Shown here in pieces: positions 14,823-20,864 of a stretch of 21,425 nt of DNA. The notes below the pieces were generated by a model. The model saw only the letters and a list, made by a program, of their open reading frames with translations. It did no database searches and was not told where the DNA came from. The stretch comes from JBPOIS01 sp052034295 (GTDB lineage Bacteria; Pseudomonadota; Gammaproteobacteria; Pseudomonadales; Moraxellaceae). Both the position numbers and the translations under genes were made by a program. Location: positions 1 to 21,425 of the forward strand of contig JBPOIS010000108.1 in the NCBI GenBank assembly GCA_052034295.1, in the 5' to 3' direction. How positions within the stretch are numbered: position 1 is the first letter of the stretch; every line of letters starts with the position of its first letter.

Positions 14823-16277
14823 ATGGCTGAAGAATTGCTGATCAACGTCACCCCGATGGAGTGCCGGGTGGCGCTGGTCGAAAACGGCATCGTGCAGGAG
14901 CTGTTCGTGGAGCGGGCTGCGCGCCGCGATCAGGTCGGCCACATCTACAATGGCAAGGTGGTGCGGGTGCTGCCGGGCATGCAGGCGGCCTTCGTGGAAA
15001 TCGGCCTGTCGCGCACCGCCTTTCTGCACGTCAGTGACATGGTCTGGCCCAGTGGCCAGAGCGCCCCGAACATCCAGGATGTGCTGCACGCCGGGCAGGT
15101 GATCACCGTGCAGGTGATGAAGGACATGATGGGTACCAAGGGCGCCCGCCTGACCACTGACCTGTCGATTCCATCGCGTGATCTGGTGCTGATGCCGTTT
15201 GGCCAGCACATCGGCATCAGCCAGCGCATCGAAAACCCCGAGGAGCGCGAGCGGCTCAAGGCCCTGATCGGCCAGATCCAGAGCCGTTACCAGCTGCCCG
15301 GCGGCATCATCGTGCGCACCGCAGCCGAGGGGCTGGGCGAAGAGGCGCTGGACCGCGACATGGCCTATCTGGCGCGACTGTGGCAGGTGATCCAGAACCG
15401 GCAGGGCCATGTGCCTGCGCCGGGGCTGATTTTTGAGGAATTGCCGCTGCCCCGGCGCATCCTGCGCGATCTGGCCGGGGAGTACACCAGCAAGATCATG
15501 GTCGATTCGCGCGAGGAATTTGCCCGGCTCAGCGAGTTCATCGACAGCTTCGTGCCTGCGGTGTCCGGACGGCTGGTGCACTATCCGGGCGAGCGGCCCT
15601 TGTTTGACCTGTACAACATCGAGGATGACCTGCAAAAGGCCCTGCAGTCCCGCGTGGCGCTGAAATCCGGCGGCTACCTGATGATCGACCAGACCGAGGC
15701 CATGACCACCATTGATGTGAACACCGGCTCCTTTGTCGGTGGGCGTTCGCTGGAGGACACGGTCTACAAGACCAATCTGGAAGCCACCCACGCCATTGCC
15801 CGCCAACTGCGGCTGCGCAATCTGGGCGGAATCATCATCATTGATTTCATTGACATGCAGGAACAGGCACACCGCGACGATGTGCTGCGCACCTTTGAGG
15901 ACATGCTGGCCCGCGACCACGCCAAGACCAAGATCACCCAGGTGTCCGAGCTGGGGCTGGTGGAAATGACCCGCAAGCGCACCCGCGAATCGCTGGAGCA
16001 CCTGCTGTGCGAATCCTGTCCGACCTGTCAGGGCCGGGGCTTCATCAAGACCGCTGAGACCATCTGCTACGAGATTTTCCGGGAAATCATGCGCTATGCC
16101 CGCGCCTATGCCGCGCCCAGTGGCTACACGGTGATCGCCAGCCAGTCGGTGATTGACCGGCTGTTGTCCACGGAGGCAGCCGCCGTGGCGGATCTGGAGC
16201 ACTTCATCGAGCGGATCATCAAGTTTCAGGTGGAGACCCTGTACAGCCAGGAACAGTACGACATCATCCTCAACTGA
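14823..16277 (+). CDS. rng: Ribonuclease G
   Basis: Endoribonuclease of the RNase E/G family, 484 aa, for 16S rRNA 5' maturation and mRNA turnover. The S1 domain lies at about residues 35-120. Catalytic Mg-binding aspartates are Asp298 in TTIDVNTG and Asp341 in IIIIDFIDM, spaced 43 residues as in RNase E. The Zn-link is CPTC at 399-402. It has no long C-terminal scaffold, which separates it from RNase E. The frame is open from 14631, but ATG at 14823 gives the canonical MAEELLINVTP start with AGGTGG just upstream. It is the last gene of the mre operon here; the yhdP and tldD genes that follow it in enterics are absent. Confidence 0.97.
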   Translation: MAEELLINVTPMECRVALVENGIVQELFVERAARRDQVGHIYNGKVVRVLPGMQAAFVEIGLSRTAFLHVSDMVWPSGQSAPNIQDVLHAGQVITVQVMKDMMGTKGARLTTDLSIPSRDLVLMPFGQHIGISQRIENPEERERLKALIGQIQSRYQLPGGIIVRTAAEGLGEEALDRDMAYLARLWQVIQNRQGHVPAPGLIFEELPLPRRILRDLAGEYTSKIMVDSREEFARLSEFIDSFVPAVSGRLVHYPGERPLFDLYNIEDDLQKALQSRVALKSGGYLMIDQTEAMTTIDVNTGSFVGGRSLEDTVYKTNLEATHAIARQLRLRNLGGIIIIDFIDMQEQAHRDDVLRTFEDMLARDHAKTKITQVSELGLVEMTRKRTRESLEHLLCESCPTCQGRGFIKTAETICYEIFREIMRYARAYAAPSGYTVIASQSVIDRLLSTEAAAVADLEHFIERIIKFQVETLYSQEQYDIILN

Positions 16278-16334
16278 GCAGCACAGTGCGGCGGGGAGAA
16301 GACTGCCTGTGGTGGTGCGAAGGTTTTTGATCAG

Positions 16335-16374
16335 AAAAAACGGCCCCGCAGGGCCGTCTGGACCGCTCAGCGGT
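16335..16374 (-). terminator. Intrinsic terminator of the wax ester synthase gene
   Basis: On the minus strand, hairpin CGGCCC/GGGCCG (arms 16356-16351 and 16346-16341, 4-base loop) runs directly into six T residues (16340-16335). A smaller hairpin, ACCGC/GCGGT (16374-16362), precedes it, a few bases after the stop codon. The convergent rng gene may use the same structures, but there is no T-run in its direction. Confidence 0.85.
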
Positions 16375-16378
16375 TTGC

Positions 16379-17743
16379 TCAGATCTGGAAGGACTCGGCG
16401 TCGCCCGCCAGTTGCTCGTAGGTCTGGATCTGGTCTTCGAGCAGGGTCAGCAGGGTCTGGATGTGCGGCAGGGTCTTGCGGCAGGCGATGATGCCCACTT
16501 CCAGCTTGTCGAGGTAGCTGGTCAGGGTGATGTTGATGGCCTGGCCGTCCAGCACAATCGACACCGGATACATGGCATCCAGCATGGCACCATTCCAGTA
16601 CAGTGGCTCTTTGGGGCCAGGCACATTGGAAATCACCAGGTTGAAAGCCTGCACCTTGGGCAGCACCCCGGTGAGCAGGTTCAGCCCCGCGATCGAGTAG
16701 ACAATGCCGCTGTAATTGATGATCTCACTCTGGCTCATGCGGCCAAAGCGGTTTTTCGCATTGTTCATGCTGCGGCGGATCATCGCCAGACGCTCGATCG
16801 GATCGACCTTGTGGGTGGCCAGGTTGGCCAGGATCATCGAGATCTGGTTGCCGCTGTCAGACTCATCCTTGCGCAGCGAAATCGGCACCATGGCAATCAG
16901 CGGTTTTTTCGGCAGGGCACGCTGGTTGAGCAGGTAGCCGCGAATCGCCCCCGAGCAGATCGCCAGCACGATGTCGTTCAGGGTGACGCCGAGTTTTTTT
17001 GCCACGGACTGCAGGCGCGACAGCGAGTAGGACTGTGCCGCAAAGCGCCGTGATGCCGACACCGGCTGGTTCAGGATCGAACGCGGGGCCTGGAAGATCG
17101 ACACATAATCCGGGTTGTGGCGCTGGTCCTGGAGCGCCCCCCACACCTCACGCATCACATTCGGGGCAATGTGCATCTGGTCACGCATGGTGCGGATGAA
17201 TTTGGCCCCGGCACTCAGCTTGGCCAGCGAGTTGCGGTTGCGCGGGGTACGGATCACCCACGGCGGTGCCGCATGGCGGTCCGTGGGTGAGACGGACAGC
17301 GATTTTTGCAGCAGGCGCATGGCCGCGATGCCGTCCACCATGGCGTGGTGGATCTTGAAATACATCGCAAAGCGCCCGTCCTCAATGCCCTCGATCAGGT
17401 GGCACTCCCACAGTGGCTTGGCGCGGTCGATCAGCGCCGAGTGTTCCTGGGAAATGTAGGTCAGCAGTTCACGGATCCGGCCCGGCTTGGGCAGGGAGAT
17501 GTGCCGGAAGTGGTGGTCGAGGTCAAATTCGCCATCCTCGCCCCAGAACATGCCTTCGAGGATCTGGTTGAAGGGCGGCACCGGAATGGCCTTGGATTTG
17601 CGGATCAGCTCCGCCTGTTGATACACATAGTCCGCCGGGGCGTTTTCGGGCATCCGGAACAGCATCAGGGCCCCGACATGCATGGGCTGCTGGCGTTTTT
17701 CGAGTGACAGAAACAAAACATCGACGGGGGAAAGCGCGCGCAT
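16379..17743 (-). CDS. atfA: Bifunctional wax ester synthase / diacylglycerol acyltransferase
   Basis: Esterifies fatty alcohols or diacylglycerol with acyl-CoA to make wax esters and triacylglycerols, the storage lipids of Acinetobacter, Marinobacter and relatives. The 454 aa carry the catalytic HHAMVDG (132-138), PLW (110-112), NDIVLA (256-261) and SNVPGPKEPLYWNGA (372-386). From memory, long stretches match Acinetobacter AtfA closely, for example the N-terminal FLSLEKRQQPMHVG and VLDGQAINITLTSYLDKLEVG. The ATG at 17743 has AGAGGA six bases upstream. It is a single-gene unit with its own terminator, convergent with rng and divergent from ecotin. The function call is strong; the preferred product (wax versus triacylglycerol) cannot be read from sequence. 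Confidence 0.96.
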   Translation of the reverse strand: MRALSPVDVLFLSLEKRQQPMHVGALMLFRMPENAPADYVYQQAELIRKSKAIPVPPFNQILEGMFWGEDGEFDLDHHFRHISLPKPGRIRELLTYISQEHSALIDRAKPLWECHLIEGIEDGRFAMYFKIHHAMVDGIAAMRLLQKSLSVSPTDRHAAPPWVIRTPRNRNSLAKLSAGAKFIRTMRDQMHIAPNVMREVWGALQDQRHNPDYVSIFQAPRSILNQPVSASRRFAAQSYSLSRLQSVAKKLGVTLNDIVLAICSGAIRGYLLNQRALPKKPLIAMVPISLRKDESDSGNQISMILANLATHKVDPIERLAMIRRSMNNAKNRFGRMSQSEIINYSGIVYSIAGLNLLTGVLPKVQAFNLVISNVPGPKEPLYWNGAMLDAMYPVSIVLDGQAINITLTSYLDKLEVGIIACRKTLPHIQTLLTLLEDQIQTYEQLAGDAESFQI

Positions 17744-17887
17744 TGTGGATCCTCTTTTCTCAAAGGTGGAAGCCTTGCCTCTGAGGGCGTTAAAATTCTC
17801 ACTGGCAGAGGCCAGGCCCCTTTCAGTCCAGCCCCACGCCGGGCGTGTCGGTGAACTGAAACAAAACGGCTATCCAGCCTGATGACT

Positions 17888-17905
17888 CCCTACATTCCTG
17901 TAGGG
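17888..17905. promoter_or_regulatory. 18-bp inverted repeat upstream of atfA
   Basis: Perfect arms CCCTACA (17888-17894) and TGTAGGG (17899-17905) around TTCC. There is no T-run on either side, so it looks more like an operator or an mRNA 5' hairpin than a terminator. It lies about 145 bases before the atfA start codon. Confidence 0.45.
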
Positions 17906-17958
17906 TCGTGTGCATCTGCAAAGCATAGCATGCTGATTTTGGGCCGTGCTGCACATCC

Positions 17959-18000
17959 TGTCGTAAAAAAAGGCATTTGGCCTAAAAAAAGCCAACGACA
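17959..18000. repeat. Inverted repeat enclosing two phased A-tracts
   Basis: TGTCGT (17959-17964) and ACGACA (17995-18000) flank a direct repeat: TAAAAAAAGGC at 17964-17974 and TAAAAAAAGCC at 17983-17993. Each contains seven A residues, and the starts are 19 bp apart. Inner pairing of TTGGC (17977-17981) with GCCAA (17991-17995) is an alternative fold. Phased A-tracts bend DNA; a role in the divergent promoters is inference. Confidence 0.45.
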
Positions 18001-18021
18001 AAGGCGGCCACATCGGTTAGA

Positions 18022-18052
18022 CCTGTGCGCACAGGCAGCAGCGCATTTTTTT
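18022..18052 (+). promoter_or_regulatory. Attenuator-like leader hairpins before ecotin
   Basis: A perfect 14-base palindrome, CCTGTGCGCACAGG, lies at 18022-18035. Its right half overlaps a second possible stem, TGCGC (18026-18030) with GCGCA (18041-18045), which runs straight into seven T residues (18046-18052). The ribosome binding site GGGAG begins at the next base. The two folds exclude each other, and the second has the form of an intrinsic terminator with a 10-base loop. Confidence 0.4.
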
Positions 18053-18066
18053 GGGAGCAAGCCACC

Positions 18067-18528
18067 ATGACGCGACACCTGACCGCCGGGATCCTGGCAC
18101 TACTGGCCCTGGACGCCGCAGCAGCCACCCCGGTACGGGCGCCTTTTCCAGCCCCTGCAGCGGGCGAGCAGCGCTGGGTGATCCAGTTGCCGGCCCGCAG
18201 CCATGAAGACCAGTATCAGGTCGAACTGGTGCCCAGCCGCCTGCATGCGCTGGACTGCAACGTCTACCGGCTGCAGGGCCAGCTCCGTGAGCAGGTGATC
18301 GAGGGCCATGGCTACAGCTATTACCGCTATGAGGGCAGCCCGGAGGTCGTCGGCACGCTGATGGCCTGTCCGCAGGCCAGGAAAAAAACCGGCCCGGTGT
18401 ACGGCGCGGGCCGGCAGGTCAGCTACAACAGCCGCCTGCCGCTGGTGGTGTATCTGCCGAAGGGGCTGGAACTGAGCTACCGGCTGTGGCGGGCGGAATC
18501 CCGCTACAGCCGCGCCCGTCCCGACTGA
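18067..18528 (+). CDS. eco: Ecotin, periplasmic serine protease inhibitor
   Basis: Homodimeric inhibitor of trypsin-fold serine proteases, exported to the periplasm; it protects the cell against host or environmental proteases such as neutrophil elastase. The 153 aa begin with a Sec signal (LTAGILALLALDAAAA). The mature domain shows WVIQLPA, VDCN-like ALDCNVYRL, EGHGYSYY, LMACP, YNSRLPLVVYLP and YRLWRAE, all ecotin landmarks. Cys64 and Cys101 are 37 residues apart, as in the E. coli disulfide. By alignment the reactive-site pair is Leu98-Met99, where E. coli ecotin has Met-Met, so the P1 residue is Leu. ATG at 18067 has GGGAG nine bases upstream; the frame is open from 18025 but that start would spoil the signal peptide. 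Its stop is five bases from the convergent ppk2 stop. Confidence 0.93.
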   Translation: MTRHLTAGILALLALDAAAATPVRAPFPAPAAGEQRWVIQLPARSHEDQYQVELVPSRLHALDCNVYRLQGQLREQVIEGHGYSYYRYEGSPEVVGTLMACPQARKKTGPVYGAGRQVSYNSRLPLVVYLPKGLELSYRLWRAESRYSRARPD

Positions 18529-18533
18529 GCCTG

Positions 18534-19664
18534 TCAGGCGTTGTCGCTGCGGTCTTCATACAGCGACTGCGCCCGGCCCACCAGCAGCGGGTCCACCGGG
18601 CCGATGTGCTCAGCCTGCTTGTTGGTGTAGGGCAGGCGGTGCAGCACATGGCGCATCGCGTTCAGGCGGGCGCGTTTCTTGCAGTCGGACTTGACCACGA
18701 TCCATGGCGATTCGGCGGTGTCGGTGTGGAAGAACATGGCTTCCTTGGCCTGGGTGTAATCGTCCCATTTGTCCAGTGAGGCCAGGTCGATCGGCGACAG
18801 TTTCCACTGCTTGAGGGGGTGCACCTCACGCTCCTTGAAGCGGCGGCGCTGTTCCTCGCGGCTGACCGAGAACCAGAACTTGATCAGGTACAGGCCACTG
18901 CGGATCAGGTCTTTTTCCAGCTCTGGCGTCTGGCGCATGAATTCGCGGTATTCGTCTTCACTGCAGAAGCCCATCACCCGTTCCACCCCGGCGCGGTTGT
19001 ACCAGGAGCGGTCAAACAGCACGATCTCGCCCTTGGTGGGTAAATGCTGGATGTAGCGCTGGAAGTACCACTGGCCGCGCTCGGATTCGCTGGGTTTTTC
19101 CAGCGCCACCACCCGTGCGCCCCGGGGGTTCAGGTGTTCCATGAAGCGCTTGATGGCCCCGCCCTTGCCGGCAGCATCGCGGCCTTCAAACAGGATCACC
19201 ACGCGCTGGCCGGTTTCCTTGACCCAGTGCTGTAGCTTGAGTAGCTCGACCTGCAATTCATATTTCTGTTTTTCATAGTTTTTTCGGCTCATCCGGTTGC
19301 GGTATGGATAGGCCCCTTCGCGCCAGCCCTTGGCCAGCTCATCGTCGGCGCTGGTGCCGCTGCTGCGGGGGGCAGGGCTGTCGCCGAGCACGGCCCGCAG
19401 GCGGCCCAGTTCATCCGGAGAGGCCCCCTGAGCCAGCACGGACAGATGCTCCAGGATGCGGTCGGCCTGTCCGGTCGCCAGGTCATGCTCAATGATGTCC
19501 AGCATGGCCTGATCCTGCTGGATGCTGGCGGCCTCGACCCCGGCACTGGTGGCATTGGCCTCGATTTGCTCCGGGTTGATTTCTGGTGCAGTGCTGAGCG
19601 GGGTGGGGACAGCAGCCGGGACGGCTGGCGCTGCACGGCGTGGGGAACGGGGGGGACGCGACAT
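18534..19664 (-). CDS. ppk2: Polyphosphate kinase 2 (PPK2 family)
   Basis: Transfers phosphate between inorganic polyphosphate and nucleoside di- or monophosphates in the cytoplasm. The 376 aa contain a Walker A GRDAAGKGG (161-169), the Walker B/lid region FDRSWYNRAGVERVMGF (from 217), and the conserved FWFSVSREEQRRRF and KWDDYTQAKEAMFFHTD. One catalytic domain suggests class I, but the nucleotide preference is not readable. Residues 1 to about 110 are an Ala/Pro-rich extension with predicted helices, not part of the core. I chose ATG at 19664, with GGAG nine bases upstream. In-frame ATGs at 19670 and 19679 are alternatives; the frame extends to 19895 without plausible coding sequence. It is convergent with ecotin. 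Confidence 0.93.
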   Translation of the reverse strand: MSRPPRSPRRAAPAVPAAVPTPLSTAPEINPEQIEANATSAGVEAASIQQDQAMLDIIEHDLATGQADRILEHLSVLAQGASPDELGRLRAVLGDSPAPRSSGTSADDELAKGWREGAYPYRNRMSRKNYEKQKYELQVELLKLQHWVKETGQRVVILFEGRDAAGKGGAIKRFMEHLNPRGARVVALEKPSESERGQWYFQRYIQHLPTKGEIVLFDRSWYNRAGVERVMGFCSEDEYREFMRQTPELEKDLIRSGLYLIKFWFSVSREEQRRRFKEREVHPLKQWKLSPIDLASLDKWDDYTQAKEAMFFHTDTAESPWIVVKSDCKKRARLNAMRHVLHRLPYTNKQAEHIGPVDPLLVGRAQSLYEDRSDNA

Positions 19665-19756
19665 GGGCATAATCTCCATATAAAAATCAGGGATATTGTG
19701 AGCATAGCGGATTTTGGGGGTGCTGGGGCAGTGCAGACGCTGCCCGGTTTGTTCAG

Positions 19757-19781
19757 AAAAAAATTCCCGCCCGGTGGCGGG
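19757..19781 (-). terminator. Minus-strand intrinsic terminator
   Basis: On the minus strand CCCGCC (19781-19776) and GGCGGG (19771-19766) form a 6-bp stem around a 4-base loop, followed by AA and seven T residues (19763-19757). It lies upstream of ppk2 and would shield it from transcription arriving from the His-rich gene. It is the second minus-strand terminator in this gap. Confidence 0.75.
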
Positions 19782-19850
19782 TGGGCGTATGATCAAATGA
19801 AGTGCGCAAGGGTGGTGAGCGCCAGCGGTCCAGAGGTGTTGCTGCCCCGC

Positions 19851-19893
19851 AAAAAAAGCCCCGGAACATATCGGTCCAGGGCCTGTGTGGGGC
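19851..19893 (-). terminator. Probable terminator of the His-rich protein gene
   Basis: On the minus strand GCCCC (19893-19889) and GGGGC (19862-19858) close a longer imperfect stem-loop with inner pairing GGA/TCC, and seven T residues follow (19857-19851). It lies about 30 bases after the stop at 19923. Confidence 0.55.
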
Positions 19894-19895
19894 AT

Positions 19896-19923
19896 CGCCG
19901 GGGGTGACCCGGCGGGTTTTTTT
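19896..19923 (+). terminator. Plus-strand intrinsic terminator with no plus-strand gene upstream
   Basis: Perfect 7-bp stem CGCCGGG (19896-19902) and CCCGGCG (19908-19914) with a GGTGA loop, then GG and seven T residues (19917-19923). The nearest plus-strand gene upstream is ecotin, which ends 1.4 kb away with ppk2 antisense in between. The T-run abuts the stop codon of the minus-strand His-rich gene. Confidence 0.8.
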
Positions 19924-20270
19924 CAGCGGTGATGCACCGAGTGCGGGTGGTTGGCATTCCAGACACAGTGGCCGGTCTTGCTGCTGCGGTGCTTGTAGAC
20001 GCCGCAGGCACGGTGGTGGGCTTTTTTGGCCTTGTGGGTCTTGTGGCTGCGGTGATGGGCTTTGGCTGGGGCTGCCCGGTGGTGGTACGCGCCACGGTCC
20101 GTGCTGCGGGTGGCCTGATAGTGGTGCCGGGTGGCCGCAGCGTCTTCGGCGGAGGGCGGCAGGGCGCGTGGCTGTTCATGCGGCGGGGTGGCCGGTGACA
20201 TGTTCACTTCGGCATGGGCGGTCATCATGGCGCCAGTCAGCAGCAGGGCCGTGGTGAGGTGTTTCAGCAT
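19923..20270 (-). CDS. Small His-rich secreted protein
   Basis: Hypothetical exported protein of 115 aa that I do not recognise as a characterised family. A Sec signal peptide, LTTALLLTGAMMTAHA, probably cleaves after residue 20. The mature 95 residues contain 17 His, many as HH pairs, plus many Arg and Lys and few acidic residues. Residues after about 65 read KAHHRSHKTHKAKKAHHR, followed by a two-Cys segment (ACGVYKHRSS, then KTGHCVWN) that could hold a disulfide or metal. The N-terminal mature part is Pro/Ala-rich. GGAG lies eight bases before the ATG. A role in binding Zn, Ni, Cu or haem in the periplasm is inference from composition alone. It is a single gene with its own terminator. Confidence 0.75.
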   Translation of the reverse strand: MLKHLTTALLLTGAMMTAHAEVNMSPATPPHEQPRALPPSAEDAAATRHHYQATRSTDRGAYHHRAAPAKAHHRSHKTHKAKKAHHRACGVYKHRSSKTGHCVWNANHPHSVHHR

Positions 20271-20510
20271 GGCAAAATCTCCAGAAGTTCCCTGACCTTT
20301 TCAAGGGGATGACGGTGCAGGTGATGACTGCAGTGTGCGGCGGGCAGTGCACCGACACGATGAGGATTTGAGCAGTCTTTGCCAGCAGTTGGGTAAACCC
20401 GCGCGTGGCTGTGTGGTGTCCGGGTGAAGCCTGTAACGGGCCTGTGAGCCGAGTGGCTGGATCAGGCTGTGGTTCGGAATGGATTTTTTGAAAGGAGGCG
20501 TGGGACCCCG

Positions 20511-20843
20511 ATGACCCTGCAGGTGACCGACCTTGAGGAAGGCAGTGGCCGTCCGTGTGTGAAGGGTGCGCTGATTCAGGCGCACTACACCGGCTGGCTG
20601 GCGGATGGCAGCGTGTTTGATTCGTCGCATGCGCGCGGTCGCCCTTTTCAGTGTGTGATTGGCACTGGACGGGTGATCAAAGGCTGGGATCAGGGCCTGA
20701 TGGGCCTGAAGGTCGGAGGCAAGCGCCGGCTGGTGGTGCCGCCTGAGCTGGGTTATGGGGCGCGGCAGGTGGGCAGCATTCCCCCCAACAGCACCCTGAC
20801 CTTCGAAGTGACGCTGCTGGAGGTACTGACCCGCGACGACTGA
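20511..20843 (+). CDS. FKBP-type peptidyl-prolyl cis-trans isomerase
   Basis: Stand-alone FKBP domain of 110 aa, without signal peptide, so cytoplasmic. It catalyses Xaa-Pro isomerisation in folding proteins. The binding-pocket residues, numbered here as they fall in FKBP12, are Tyr26 (HYTG), Phe36-Asp37 (FDSS), Phe46, Val55-Ile56, Trp59 (VIKGWDQGL), Tyr82 (GYGA) and Phe99 (TFEVTLLEV). The usual second aromatic in PFxF is Cys48. ATG at 20511 follows AAAGGAGG at 20491-20498, a near-perfect Shine-Dalgarno with a rather long 12-base spacing. A GTG at 20469 would add 14 atypical residues and ignore that site. It is convergent with the hemerythrin-like gene, 21 bases away. Confidence 0.95.
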   Translation: MTLQVTDLEEGSGRPCVKGALIQAHYTGWLADGSVFDSSHARGRPFQCVIGTGRVIKGWDQGLMGLKVGGKRRLVVPPELGYGARQVGSIPPNSTLTFEVTLLEVLTRDD

Positions 20844-20864
20844 GCGCCACGGGACAGGCTGGGC

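Larger units (their letters stand above)
17744..18066. other. Palindrome-rich gap between atfA and ecotin
   Basis: This 323-base gap between divergent genes should hold both promoters. I could not assign a convincing -35/-10 pair on either strand. It does contain several palindromic elements, listed separately, and A/T-rich blocks unlike the coding neighbours. The AGCATGCT palindrome around 17927-17934 is another short symmetric site. No ORF here is credible. Confidence 0.5.

Noticed and set aside
14658..16202. 514-residue minus-strand open frame antisense to rng
   Set aside because: The translation shows no family features and consists of the His/Gln/Gly pattern expected opposite GC-rich coding sequence; RNase G on the plus strand is unambiguous.
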